Assembly (NCBI RefSeq): GCF_002077175.1
Contig: NZ_CP014943.1
Span: forward strand, 2,666,001 to 2,730,000
Origin: Colwellia sp. PAMC 21821
GTDB lineage: Bacteria > Pseudomonadota > Gammaproteobacteria > Enterobacterales > Alteromonadaceae
Direction: 5' to 3'
Length of the DNA stretch: 64,000 bases
Part shown: positions 20,175 through 28,984 of the stretch, piece after piece
Numbering within the stretch: the stretch's first letter is position 1
How the letters are laid out: each line of letters starts with the position of its first letter
Notes under the pieces: model-generated
Told to the model about the DNA's origin: nothing
Database searches by the model: none
The model's input: the letters and a program-made list of their open reading frames with translations, nothing else
Program-made: the position numbers and the translations under genes

Positions 20175-21191
20175 ATGAAGATTACTACAATCGGTTTAGA
20201 TATTGCAAAATCAATTTTTCACATGTTTGCTGTGAATAAAAATGGGCGATTTGTAAAAAAGAAACAATTAAGAAGAAAACAAGTGTTGAGTTTCATGGCA
20301 ACATTAGAGCCTTGCCTAATTGTAATGGAAGCTTGTGGCAGTGCGAACTACTGGGCTAGAAAATTTATTGAATTGGGGCACCAAGTAAAACTTATTGCGC
20401 CTCAATATGTAAAACCCTTCGTTAAAGGCAATAAAAATGATTATAACGATGCCGAAGGTATTGCAGAGGCAGCGCAACGCCCGACCATGAGGTTTGTGCC
20501 AATTAAATCGATAGAACAACAAGATATTCAAAACTTCCATCGACAACGTGAACGCATAAAGAAAGAACGTAAAGCATTAGCAAGTCAGATACGAGGCTTG
20601 TTAGGAGAATATGGCATTGTCATCAATAAAGGTATTTCTGCAATTCGCAATGAACTGCCGGATATTTTAGAGGATGCGACAAATGAGTTAACGTATTTAA
20701 GTCGGGAGATATTTAATGAGTTATGGCTTGAATTTCAAGTCACAGAAGTGAAGTTTAAAGCGTGTGAAGTTCGCTTAAACACGATGAATAAAGAAAATGA
20801 AATATGTGTTCGCTTAGATGAAATATTAGGTATTGGAGCAATCACAGCTAGCGCTACTTATGCAGCTGCAGGAGATGGAAAAGACTTTGTAAATGGTCGA
20901 CATTTTTCGGCATGGCTTGGGCTTGTTCCTGGGCAGCATTCAACGGGTGGAAAGGCCACCTTACTCGGTATAAGTAAACGCGGTAATAGTTATTTAAGAA
21001 CACTATACATCCACGGGGCCCGGGCAGTATTAAGGCACAGTGAAAACAAAACTGACCGATTTAGTTTGTGGGCACAAGCGTTAAAATCCCGACGAGGACA
21101 CAACAAAGCATGCGTTGCTGTGGCGAATAAAATAGCAAGAATGGCTTGGGTAATAATGGCGAAGGGGGAAAGTTATCGCCCGGCTATATAA
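20175..21191 (+). CDS. IS110-family transposase (IS1111 group)
   Basis: A 338-residue RNA-guided-type recombinase. The N-terminal RuvC-like DEDD domain shows GLDIAKSIFHMFAV (Asp8-type), VMEACGSANYW and KNDYNDAEGIAEAA (the two distal Asp). The C-terminal domain has LDEILGIGAITA and the catalytic-Ser region GLVPGQHSTGGKATLLGISKRGN (Ser in QHSTGGK). Length and both domains are complete, so the enzyme looks functional. A longer open frame from 20015 is noise; the ATG at 20175 follows AGCGGAGTGG. It is expressed with the downstream non-coding part of the element, which may provide the guide RNA. Confidence 0.95.
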   Translation: MKITTIGLDIAKSIFHMFAVNKNGRFVKKKQLRRKQVLSFMATLEPCLIVMEACGSANYWARKFIELGHQVKLIAPQYVKPFVKGNKNDYNDAEGIAEAAQRPTMRFVPIKSIEQQDIQNFHRQRERIKKERKALASQIRGLLGEYGIVINKGISAIRNELPDILEDATNELTYLSREIFNELWLEFQVTEVKFKACEVRLNTMNKENEICVRLDEILGIGAITASATYAAAGDGKDFVNGRHFSAWLGLVPGQHSTGGKATLLGISKRGNSYLRTLYIHGARAVLRHSENKTDRFSLWAQALKSRRGHNKACVAVANKIARMAWVIMAKGESYRPAI

Positions 21192-21472
21192 TAAAGCTCA
21201 AAACTGAAGCAAGTTAGATTGGTTTCAGTGATGAGATAACAGTAAAACCCTTTTACTTCAGTTGCAAAAGATAAATTAATCGGATGGTAAGATAGTCAGA
21301 CTGGCTTGCACAAAACCTGGTACCTGCATTGGCTAATAAAAAAGCCGGAGGGATGATGAGGAGTGTGAGCGCAAACAACCATCGGGGCTAGAAGGTAAAA
21401 ATCCTTCATAAACAGGCCGGATATATGAGAGCAATGATTTTCTCTTACATAACGATTAAATGTCTTGCAAAC
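21192..21472 (+). ncRNA. Candidate guide (seek/bridge) RNA region of the IS
   Basis: In IS1111-group elements the guide RNA is encoded between the transposase gene and the right end (family knowledge). Here this region contains GTACCTGCAT (21320-21329), the exact reverse complement of the right target flank ATGCAGGTAC (21488-21497). It also has GGCTTGC (21303-21309), which resembles the left flank GCCTTGC, and AGGGATGATG (21349-21358), a 9/10 match to the element's own left end AGGGATAATG (20077-20086). Short hairpins such as GGCT/AGCC lie between them. The exact RNA ends cannot be set from sequence. The open frame on the opposite strand here is not a gene. Confidence 0.6.
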
Positions 21473-21727
21473 GGAGTGGGTCCATATATGCAGGTACTTA
21501 TGTTTAGTCTGGAACAATAAACATGTATTCTTGAACAATTTATCCTCGCTTAAAATGGGTCAATAACTTATTACATTTGGTATTACGCAGCTCATAGTTC
21601 AAGTCGAGTCAAGTCCCCTTTGTTGTCCAAAATCGTTTTGTGTCTAAAATATATACAGATCGATACTTAAGTTATACTCAATGTTGCCGATACTTTTATA
21701 TATGCTTTGATAAACTGAGGTAATTTT

Positions 21728-22357
21728 ATGAGCGCTCCAATTAAAAACGATGCTACCTATAGTCAAGATGTTCGAACTTTAACAAAGGCACTGGACAAAA
21801 CAGATAACAAACCAGTGGGGCAACAAGTATCTGAACTTGCGCATGATAAAAAAATTGACCAACCGCAAGACTCTATTTTTGTGAGTAGCAAAAAACAGCT
21901 TAATGCGGCAATTATAGAATCTTCACTGAAGTACAATACAACTGTTGGGGATCAACCGCTGTCATTGGTATTAAAAACGGCGTTACAAGGAATAAACGAA
22001 GCACTTAAAGCATCAGGGGTTGAAAACAATGTTGAAGAAGCCTATGAGTCGGGAGTTGATTTTAGCCCAGAAGCAACAGCAGAGCGAATTGTCTCTTTTA
22101 GCACTCAGTTTTTAGCTTCTTATCGAGTACAAAACTCTGAAATGAGTGAAGAAGAATCATTGACAGCTTTTGTTGATATTATCAGTAGCGGCATCGATCT
22201 AGGTTTTAGTGAAGCGAAAGATATTCTTGGTGGATTAAAAGTATTAGAGGGGGATGTTAGCGACAATATTGATAAAACCTATGCGTTAGTGCAATCGGGA
22301 TTACAGGCATTTGTCGACGCGTTAAGTGCTAAAAAAGCAGAACAACTCGAGCCATAA
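21728..22357 (+). CDS. DUF5610 domain protein
   Basis: A 209-residue soluble protein without signal peptide. The Gln/Lys-rich, probably flexible N-terminal 60 residues are followed by a helical domain. The C-terminal pattern (ISSGIDLGFSEAKDILGGL, then VLEGDVSDNIDKTY and VQSGLQAFVD) matches my memory of DUF5610, a domain common in Alteromonadales and Vibrionales. Its function is not established. GAGGT stands about 8 bp before the ATG. The gene lies just downstream of the IS-interrupted repeat and is convergent with the XRE regulator, with a spacing of about 45 bp. Confidence 0.75.
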   Translation: MSAPIKNDATYSQDVRTLTKALDKTDNKPVGQQVSELAHDKKIDQPQDSIFVSSKKQLNAAIIESSLKYNTTVGDQPLSLVLKTALQGINEALKASGVENNVEEAYESGVDFSPEATAERIVSFSTQFLASYRVQNSEMSEEESLTAFVDIISSGIDLGFSEAKDILGGLKVLEGDVSDNIDKTYALVQSGLQAFVDALSAKKAEQLEP

Positions 22358-22401
22358 ATGTTATAAATATGAGAGTAGAGCAAGGGGGAGTTGGTATTAA
22401 C

Positions 22402-22773
22402 CTAGCTATGTTTAAACTTACTTAACAGGCGCTTTGTATAATCAATAGCCTCTCGCTCAATGCGCCAAAGCGGATCAGGTTGGCCTTTCTTCGGCTTACT
22501 AAATATTGATTGAGCAAATTTAATGGCCTCTCGCTCGGTTTCGTTAATTTTGGAAGGCTTAGACTGTACAGTAGGCTTTTGTTCGATCCTGTCCTGCTCC
22601 TGCTTTAAATCGTCAATTGAGCTTTCAAATACAGCGGCAAGACATTTTAGTGATTCAGTCCCTGCTCGCTGCCCACCTTCAATTCTCTGGATAGTACGAG
22701 TACTTAAACCTGAATGGCGGGCAAGCTCTTCCTGTGACCATCCGTTTTCCAATCGACGTTGTTTAATATTCAT
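22402..22773 (-). CDS. XRE-family HTH transcriptional regulator
   Basis: A 123-residue DNA-binding protein. The helix-turn-helix fills residues 1-60 (LENGWSQEELARHSGLSTRTIQRIEGGQRAG). The tail carries two similar charged segments, EREAIKFAQSIFSK and EREAIDYTKRLLSK, that look like an internal duplication. Related XRE proteins in these bacteria often continue into a two-helix membrane (2TM) domain. That part is missing here, and the gene simply ends. A striking repeat array 53 to 96 bp upstream of the start (22826-22869) is a likely binding site, which would make the protein autoregulatory. Confidence 0.85.
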   Translation of the reverse strand: MNIKQRRLENGWSQEELARHSGLSTRTIQRIEGGQRAGTESLKCLAAVFESSIDDLKQEQDRIEQKPTVQSKPSKINETEREAIKFAQSIFSKPKKGQPDPLWRIEREAIDYTKRLLSKFKHS

Positions 22774-22825
22774 CGTTTTATCCTATTGTTTTGTTCCTTT
22801 ATGACAGGTTTATCAGCAAAAGCAT

Positions 22826-22869
22826 ACGACATTGTCACGACATTGCACGACATTACACGACAATGTCGG
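22826..22869. promoter_or_regulatory. Four-unit operator-like array upstream of the XRE gene
   Basis: Four copies of ACGACA(T/A)TG-like units begin at 22826, 22837, 22847 and 22857, that is every 10-11 bp, one helical turn. The outermost units form a perfect 10-bp inverted repeat: CGACATTGTC at 22827-22836 and GACAATGTCG at 22859-22868. It lies between the divergent XRE and TIGR03643 genes and could control either. Confidence 0.65.
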
Positions 22870-22992
22870 TATTTAACTGTAATAAAATTTCTAATATTTA
22901 TATTGAAGGAAACTGGTCTTTTTTTGTTGAGTAGCCGTATTACCACCACGTTAATTAGATATTAATTAGGTATTAATTTTAAGGTGGTTTTT

Positions 22993-23244
22993 ATGTCAAT
23001 GTCTCCAGATGATGAATCAAGAATTATAGAAATGGCTTGGGAAGACCGAACGCCATTTGAAGCTATAGCGCATCAGTTCTCTATGCAAGAAAATGAAGTT
23101 ATTAAATTTATGCGCCACCATTTAAAACCAAAAAGTTTTAAGTTATGGCGGGCAAGAGTGAGTGGGCGGATAACCAAGCATATAAAGCTTCGAAGTGACG
23201 AGGTAACAAGAGGTTACTGTCCTACGCAATATAAAAATCGCTAA
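22993..23244 (+). CDS. TIGR03643 family protein
   Basis: An 83-residue basic protein. The sequence DESRIIEMAWEDRTPFEAI, then ENEVIKFMRHHLKP and SFKLWRARVSGRITKH, is the pattern of the TIGR03643 family, small proteins of unknown function with a helix-turn-helix-like appearance. The ATG at 22993 follows AAGGTGG at 6 bp; an upstream GTG at 22984 overlaps that site and is unlikely. The C-terminus is rich in Arg and Lys, as expected for nucleic-acid binding, but no role is known. The gene is divergent from the XRE regulator and ends before a bidirectional terminator shared with putA. Confidence 0.85.
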   Translation: MSMSPDDESRIIEMAWEDRTPFEAIAHQFSMQENEVIKFMRHHLKPKSFKLWRARVSGRITKHIKLRSDEVTRGYCPTQYKNR

Positions 23245-23310
23245 TGTCGAAGTTAGCTATCTGAACAATTATAAAATATTCTTTCGATTAATTATTTAAT
23301 TTTAGCAAAT

Positions 23311-23340
23311 AAAAACGGGCACCTATTGATGCCCGTTTTT
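23311..23340. terminator. Bidirectional terminator between TIGR03643 and putA
   Basis: An 11-bp perfect stem, AAAAACGGGCA (23311-23321) with TGCCCGTTTTT (23330-23340), has an 8-nt loop. The A-run and T-run make it work for both converging genes. Confidence 0.92.
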
Positions 23341-23372
23341 TATCTAATACCACTAATTTGATTAATTAAACG

Positions 23373-26300
23373 TTAATCTTCTTCAACTAAAGTCATTAAT
23401 GACGTGTTACCACCTGAAGCGGTTGTATCAATACTGACAGTTTTTTCAGTTAATAAACGTTGGATCAAATTATCAAAATATTCAGAACTGATCACTGGTA
23501 ATATTGCACCTTGACGTTCCGCTAATTTTTCACTGATATAATGTTTACGATCACAGTTACTATCAACAACCACACCCGCTAATGCAGGGTGCGATAACAT
23601 GGTTGATAAGTGACGTAAGCGGGCCACTTGAAATACCCCTGCATCGGCGCCGGTTGAAAGAAACTTATCTCTAAAGGCGATGGCTTCATCATAGTACAAG
23701 TCTGATACAACACTTATCACGGTATTACCCGTCGCTAAAGCCGTTACAATAGAAAGTACCCAGAAGTGAAAGCTCACATTTTTATCCGCAAAACAGATAA
23801 TATTGCCGCGGTTTTCCAAATACAAAATATTAGACTCACCCGTTGGCCCAGGTAAGAATGTTGGCTTCTTCATGCGTTTTTCAATATCGATTAATTGTGC
23901 ACGCGCTGATTTTAAGGTGCGGTTTAAATCGTCGGCTAAATCTTCAACAATATCAACATGGGCAATTTTTGCTAACAGTTGACGCACACAAGAAATACGG
24001 TTGTTAAGTTCGGTTAAACGCCATGCTTTTTCAGCCGCATTGGCTTTATCCATAAACAATACTGATTCTGCATCTGATTTTGCATCACCGTCTAGCGCTT
24101 CTACTTGTGAAGGCAATAAGTTAAATTGCTCAGCATCTGGTGTGGCTTTTTCTATCACTAAACGGGATAAATAATTTGGCCCACCGGCTTTTGGCCCAGT
24201 ACCTGAAAGGCCTCGACCACCAAAAGGTTGCACGCCAACAATGGCACCAATCATGTTGCGGTTAATATATACGTTACCTGCACGAGACAATTTAGCGAGC
24301 TCGAACGCACGGTGTTCAATACGCGTATGAATACCCATAGTTAAGCCAAAACCTGTGCCATTAATTTTATCAACAACAGACTCTATGTCATTGCCTTTAA
24401 AGCGAACAACATGCACACATGGACCAAAAACCTCTTTCTTTAATACACTAATGTCGTCAATTTCATAAAGACGTGGCGCAAAAAAGAAATGTTCGTTTGC
24501 AGCAATGTTGTTGGTAATTTCATCGCCAATAGGGCATTGGTACAACAACTTGCCATGGTCTTTCATGTAATCACTGTGAGCATTAAGAGCAGAAAGTGCT
24601 TTTTGGTCAATTACCGGACCGATATCTGTGCTTAAGTATTCTGGGTTACCGACATGTAACTCAGCTAAAGCGCCTTTGAGCATAGTAATCACATCATCCG
24701 CGATATCTTCTTGTAAGAATAAAACACGAAGCGCAGAGCAGCGTTGACCGGCCGATTGAAAGCCTGAAGAAATCACATCATCAACCACTTGCTCAGGCAA
24801 GGCGGTCGAATCCACTATCATACAGTTTTGGCCGCCCGTTTCAGCAATAAGAGGTACTTGGTCGCCACCTCTGTCTGCTAAAGTTTGCGAAATAATGGTG
24901 CCCGTTTCAGTCGAACCCGTAAACATCACAGTTTGAATGCGCGCATCAGGAATAATAACGCTACCGACTTCGCTACCACGAGCAATCACCGCTTGTACTA
25001 CGCCCTCTGGTAAGCCGACATATTTCATTAATTCAATGGTGCGCAGCGCAATTAAGCTGGTTTGCTCAGCAGGTTTAGCCAATACGGTATTACCGGTGGC
25101 AATAGCCGCGGCAACTTGACCTAAGAATATCGCTAAAGGGAAGTTCCATGGGCTGATACACAGCACAACACCACGCGCTTCTACGCGTTCGTCGGCCGCA
25201 ATTTCAAGTGCTTGCTCGGCGTAGTAACGACAAAAATCAACCGCTTCACGCACTTCATCAATACCGTCTTGGGCAATTTTACCGGCTTCTTTAATACATA
25301 AAGCGATTAGCTCGTCAGTATGACGTTCAAGAATATCAGCAACACGACACAACAACGCGGCGCGCTCAGCTACTGGCGTTTGTGACCATGAAGTAAAGGC
25401 GGTTTGCGCCGTCTCTATCATCGCGAGCATGTCATCTTTACTATGGTGATGATGAAAGCCAATAATCTCTTTGTGATTTGCTGGGTTCATCACAGCGACA
25501 GCACCCGCAGGTAAGTCGTTACTCTTGATTTCGTTTGCTTCAAACCAATTATCTAATGAAACTTTTAACGGGGTAATAACATTAATATCCGTTAAGTCTA
25601 AGCCTTTAGAGTTATCACGGCCTAAGCCTTTTTTATCATGATATAAGGCAATAGGCTTGATGATTTGCTGGTTATATTTATCTTTTAAACGTTGAGTTTT
25701 TTCAACCGGATCTTCTAATAAAGACTCAACCGGCTGCGACTCATCAACGATAGCGTTAACAAAAGAAGAGTTTGCGCCATTTTCTAATAAACGACGTACC
25801 AAATACGCTAATAAGTCTTCATGATGACCCACTGGCGCGTAAATACGACATTGTATACTTTCCAATGACACAATTTGGTCGTACAACGAATCGCCCATAC
25901 CGTGTAGACATTGGAATTCGAAACCTTCTTTATCATCACCGGCCAATTCAACAATCGTTGCGGCTGTGTAGGCATTATGGGTGGCAAACTGTGGGTAGAT
26001 AGAATCTCTGTATTCTAATAATTTATTTGCACAGGCGTGATAAGACACATCGGTAGAAGACTTACGGGTGAAAACAGGGAAATGCTGAAGGCCATCTTTT
26101 TGAGCATTTTTGATTTCGGTATCCCAATAAGCGCCTTTAACTAAACGCACCATCATTTTACGGTTTACACGTAAAGTTAATTCACGTAACCAATCGACTA
26201 CGAAAATAGCGCGTTTTTGATACGCTTGTAAGGCGATACCAAAACCATCCCAACCGGCTAAGTCGTCATCACTAAATACCGCTTCAATAATATCAAGCGA

Positions 26301-27209
26301 AATGTCTAAACGCTCAGACTCTTCGGCATCAACCGTTAAACCAATGTTATAGCTTTTGGCTTGCAAGCAAAGTGCTTTAAGTTTTGGCACAATTTCAGCC
26401 ATCACGCGTGCTTGGTGAGTAAACTCATAACGCGGATGAATAGCAGATAGCTTCACCGAAATACCCGGCACGCGGCGTGGGTCATTTTTACCTGAAGCCC
26501 GTGCGACTTTACCAATGGTTTCTATTGCATCTTGATACGCTTTTAAATAACGGTTAGCGTCGTCCATGGTGCGCGCGCCTTCACCGAGCATGTCATAAGA
26601 GTAAACATAACCCTTTTGCTCTTTATCCGCTGCACGTTCTGTTGCCGCTACAATGGTTTCGCCCATCACGAACTGCTTACCCATAATTTTCATGGCATAG
26701 TTCATAGATTTACGAATAACCGGCTCGCCTAAACGACCGATAGTTTTTTTCAATAAACCAAAGCTGTCTTGTTTGCGTTTATCGGCATAATTCACCATAG
26801 CGCCGGTAATTAACAAGCCCCACGATGAAGCATTAACAAACAGTGATTCACTGCTGCCTAAATGCGTGCTCCACTGGCCTTGAGAAATTTTGTCACGAAT
26901 AAGTACATCTTGGGTATGCTTGTCTGGCACACGCAGCAAAGCTTCGGCCAAGCACATCAAGACCACACCTTCTTCACTTGAGAGTGAATATTCGTTTAGT
27001 AAGGCGTCTATCGCACCGTTACCTGACTGGTCATTGCGAATTTTTAACACCATTTTACGCGCTCTTTCCCAAGCACGACTTCGGGCGCTGACGTTCACTT
27101 CAGCAAGGGGTAAAATATGATCTACCGCTGTATTCTCATCAATACGGTAGAATTCACGAATTTTTTGACGAGTTGGGCAATCTGAGACAAACGAACCATT
27201 AAAAAGCAT
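23373..27209 (-). CDS. putA: Bifunctional proline dehydrogenase / L-glutamate gamma-semialdehyde dehydrogenase
   Basis: A 1278-residue PutA that oxidises proline to glutamate in two steps. The FAD-dependent PRODH barrel occupies roughly residues 150-480 (GYVYSYDMLGEGART, VRLVKGAYWDTEIK). The NAD-dependent aldehyde dehydrogenase lies at about 560-1040 (ISPWNFPLAIFLGQ, ETGGQNCMIVD, Cys about 824 in SAGQRCSALR, QPFGGRGLSGTGPKAGGP). It is followed by a C-terminal domain of about 200 residues typical of long PutAs. The N-terminus begins directly with the alpha domain: the ribbon-helix-helix DNA-binding domain of E. coli PutA is missing, so it should not repress its own operon. GAGGA lies 7 bp before the start. 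No putP is adjacent. Confidence 0.96.
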   Translation of the reverse strand: MLFNGSFVSDCPTRQKIREFYRIDENTAVDHILPLAEVNVSARSRAWERARKMVLKIRNDQSGNGAIDALLNEYSLSSEEGVVLMCLAEALLRVPDKHTQDVLIRDKISQGQWSTHLGSSESLFVNASSWGLLITGAMVNYADKRKQDSFGLLKKTIGRLGEPVIRKSMNYAMKIMGKQFVMGETIVAATERAADKEQKGYVYSYDMLGEGARTMDDANRYLKAYQDAIETIGKVARASGKNDPRRVPGISVKLSAIHPRYEFTHQARVMAEIVPKLKALCLQAKSYNIGLTVDAEESERLDISLDIIEAVFSDDDLAGWDGFGIALQAYQKRAIFVVDWLRELTLRVNRKMMVRLVKGAYWDTEIKNAQKDGLQHFPVFTRKSSTDVSYHACANKLLEYRDSIYPQFATHNAYTAATIVELAGDDKEGFEFQCLHGMGDSLYDQIVSLESIQCRIYAPVGHHEDLLAYLVRRLLENGANSSFVNAIVDESQPVESLLEDPVEKTQRLKDKYNQQIIKPIALYHDKKGLGRDNSKGLDLTDINVITPLKVSLDNWFEANEIKSNDLPAGAVAVMNPANHKEIIGFHHHHSKDDMLAMIETAQTAFTSWSQTPVAERAALLCRVADILERHTDELIALCIKEAGKIAQDGIDEVREAVDFCRYYAEQALEIAADERVEARGVVLCISPWNFPLAIFLGQVAAAIATGNTVLAKPAEQTSLIALRTIELMKYVGLPEGVVQAVIARGSEVGSVIIPDARIQTVMFTGSTETGTIISQTLADRGGDQVPLIAETGGQNCMIVDSTALPEQVVDDVISSGFQSAGQRCSALRVLFLQEDIADDVITMLKGALAELHVGNPEYLSTDIGPVIDQKALSALNAHSDYMKDHGKLLYQCPIGDEITNNIAANEHFFFAPRLYEIDDISVLKKEVFGPCVHVVRFKGNDIESVVDKINGTGFGLTMGIHTRIEHRAFELAKLSRAGNVYINRNMIGAIVGVQPFGGRGLSGTGPKAGGPNYLSRLVIEKATPDAEQFNLLPSQVEALDGDAKSDAESVLFMDKANAAEKAWRLTELNNRISCVRQLLAKIAHVDIVEDLADDLNRTLKSARAQLIDIEKRMKKPTFLPGPTGESNILYLENRGNIICFADKNVSFHFWVLSIVTALATGNTVISVVSDLYYDEAIAFRDKFLSTGADAGVFQVARLRHLSTMLSHPALAGVVVDSNCDRKHYISEKLAERQGAILPVISSEYFDNLIQRLLTEKTVSIDTTASGGNTSLMTLVEED

Positions 27210-27788
27210 ATGCTTTTCCTCAAAATGACTAACGAATAGCTTGGTAAACGTTAGCGATAGTTACAATAGAAATAATTCGTGCATTCTAATGAAAACTTAA
27301 CCGTATGTCCTAGTTAAATTTTAGTTTTAAGCCATTTAAAATAGCGCTAAATTACCTTATTTCCCTATAATGTATTTCAGGTTAAATGCTGCCAGTCAAT
27401 TAGTGGTCACGATGTAGTAGTAAAGTGATTGTTTTTGCTAGAATTCACTTAAATATTTTCAACAATGTTGGTTGCTTTATATACTTGTCTAAAAACCCCT
27501 AATTCGCGCCCTAATTCGCGCCCTAAATCGCGCCATGAGTTGGCTAGTTTTATCAGGCAATTAATTTAAGTCGAATAGGTCATATCTTTAGTGTTGTAAA
27601 TGCTGATGATGCTTTAAATAATTAAGGGTGTTCGCATAGTGACACTTGGTGGTCAAATATCTATTGTGTTACAATCTACGATTCCGCTTTCTCACTGCTC
27701 ACATTGTTGGTTTTGTTTGTTAACTATTAAGTTTTATGGTTTAAAATAATTAATAAGTTAAGCTAAATACAACGTCACTTAAAATACC
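27210..27788. other. Divergent promoter region between putA and iadA
   Basis: About 580 bp without a gene, containing the promoters of two divergent catabolic units. Apart from the 12-bp tandem repeat at 27497-27532 I recognise no operator or RNA. Confidence 0.5.
27497..27532. repeat. 12-bp tandem repeat, three units
   Basis: CCCTAATTCGCG occurs at 27497-27508 and 27509-27520, and CCCTAAATCGCG at 27521-27532, with no gap between units. Its GC-rich part stands out in an AT-rich intergenic region. It may be a slippage product or a regulatory cluster about 255 bp upstream of iadA. Confidence 0.8.
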
Positions 27789-28976
27789 ATGAAAAATAGC
27801 CAACCAATGCTCACATTATTACGTAATGTAAATATTTACGCCCCTAAGCCCCTTGGCATTAAAGATGTTCTAATTGCAGGTAATAAAATTGCAGCAATTT
27901 ATGATCATGGAAAAGGGCAACTAGATATTCCTAAACAGTGGCACGTTAATGTTCTTAACTTTGACGGTGCGACGTTAACGCCAGGCTTTATTGATAGTCA
28001 TGCTCATATTACCGGTGGCGGTGGTGAAGCAGGATTTGCAACGCAAGTACCACCTGTTGGCCTAACTGAGTTTACCCATGCGGGTGTTACTACCGTTGTT
28101 GGTTTGCTTGGCACTGATGATACGACGCGTAGTACTGAAAATTTATTAAGTCGAGTTTATGGTTTGCGTGAAGAAGGCTTATCCGCTTATTGTTGGACGG
28201 GAGGATATCACTATCCTTTAACCACTATAACGGGCAGCGCTAAATCAGATATTGTTTTTCTTGAACCGGTTATTGGTATTGGTGAATTTGCGATCAGCGA
28301 TCACCGCTCTAGCCAGCCAACATTTGAAGAAGTGATCCGCCTTGCCAGTGAAACTCATGTCGCGGGTTTGATCACGGGTAAAGCCGGTATTATTCATTTT
28401 CATTTAGGTGATGGTGAAAAACGTTTAGCCTTAATTGAACAAGCAATTAGAGATACAGAACTGCCAGCGCGGGTGTTTAATCCAACCCATGTAAATCGCA
28501 ATAAAGCTTTGTTTGAAGATAGTTGTAAGCTATTAACGCAAGGCTGTCATATTGATTTAACCGCATTTCCTGCTGGCACAGCTCAACCTGGTTGGGAAGC
28601 TTGCGACGCAATTGAAATGGCGATTGAAAGACAACTACCCTTAGAACAAATAACCCTTAGCTCGGATGGTGGAGGTTGCTTGCCTTGTTTTGACCCACAA
28701 GGTGAATTACTGCATATGGATTTTGGTCGAGCGAGTACGCTAGGAGAAACCTTAGTGGAAACTTTAAAGAAAGGTTTACCACTGGAGCAAGTTCTCCCTA
28801 TGTTAACGAGCAATGTTGCTAATATTTTACGCTTTAAAAGCAAAGGGCAAATTGCCGTTGGTTTTGACGCTGATTTATTAGTGATGAATGAAAAATATGA
28901 AATTACTGATGTGATGGCGCAAGGTGTATGGCACAAGCAAAACAATCAGACAATTATCAAAGGTACTTTTGAATAG
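27789..28976 (+). CDS. iadA: Isoaspartyl dipeptidase (beta-aspartyl peptidase)
   Basis: A 395-residue binuclear zinc amidohydrolase that splits beta-Asp-Xaa dipeptides. In a cyanophycin cluster it would release Asp and Arg from beta-Asp-Arg. The HxH metal motif is GFIDSHAHITGGGGE, and the distal Asp lies in TLSSDGGG. Metal-bridging position 166 is Glu (GIGEFAISDHRS), where E. coli IadA has a carboxylated Lys (VKCAISDHRS). From memory the Colwellia psychrerythraea enzyme has the same Glu166. The stop is 8 bp before the start of cphB, so the two are probably co-transcribed. Confidence 0.95.
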   Translation: MKNSQPMLTLLRNVNIYAPKPLGIKDVLIAGNKIAAIYDHGKGQLDIPKQWHVNVLNFDGATLTPGFIDSHAHITGGGGEAGFATQVPPVGLTEFTHAGVTTVVGLLGTDDTTRSTENLLSRVYGLREEGLSAYCWTGGYHYPLTTITGSAKSDIVFLEPVIGIGEFAISDHRSSQPTFEEVIRLASETHVAGLITGKAGIIHFHLGDGEKRLALIEQAIRDTELPARVFNPTHVNRNKALFEDSCKLLTQGCHIDLTAFPAGTAQPGWEACDAIEMAIERQLPLEQITLSSDGGGCLPCFDPQGELLHMDFGRASTLGETLVETLKKGLPLEQVLPMLTSNVANILRFKSKGQIAVGFDADLLVMNEKYEITDVMAQGVWHKQNNQTIIKGTFE

Positions 28977-28984
28977 AGGTAAAT

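Larger units (their letters stand above)
20078..21487 (+). mobile_element. IS110-family insertion sequence, IS1111 group
   Basis: An element of about 1.41 kb with one transposase gene. Near-terminal perfect 13-bp inverted repeats, ATGGACCCACTCC (20089-20101) and GGAGTGGGTCCAT (21473-21485), lie about 11 bp and 2 bp inside the ends. Asymmetric subterminal repeats of this kind mark the IS1111 group. A non-coding 3' region of about 280 bp precedes the right repeat. The element sits in the loop of the hairpin CCTGCA/TGCAGG of the surrounding repeat. No target duplication is evident, as usual for this family. Exact boundaries are uncertain by a few bases. Confidence 0.88.
19919..21586. mobile_element. 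MITE-like repeat, split by the IS element
   Basis: The two outer ends are inverted repeats. The left end begins ATACCAATTGAAATAAATAA followed by ATCATTTTAAGGCG. The right end, read on the minus strand from 21586, begins ATACCAAATGTAATAAGTTA followed by CCATTTTAAGCG. Between them lie small hairpins (for example GGGCATCCATGCCC at 20040-20053) and no coding capacity. Removing the IS (about 20078-21487) rejoins CCTGCA and ATGCAGG into one hairpin and gives a repeat of about 260 bp. A diverged relative lies near 50503. Confidence 0.7.

Noticed and set aside
21296..21538. Minus-strand frame of 80 codons in the IS right end
   Set aside because: It overlaps the candidate guide RNA and the terminal inverted repeat; chance frame.
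23373..27209. putA as an autorepressor of its promoter region
   Set aside because: The protein starts at the alpha domain and lacks the ribbon-helix-helix DNA-binding domain.
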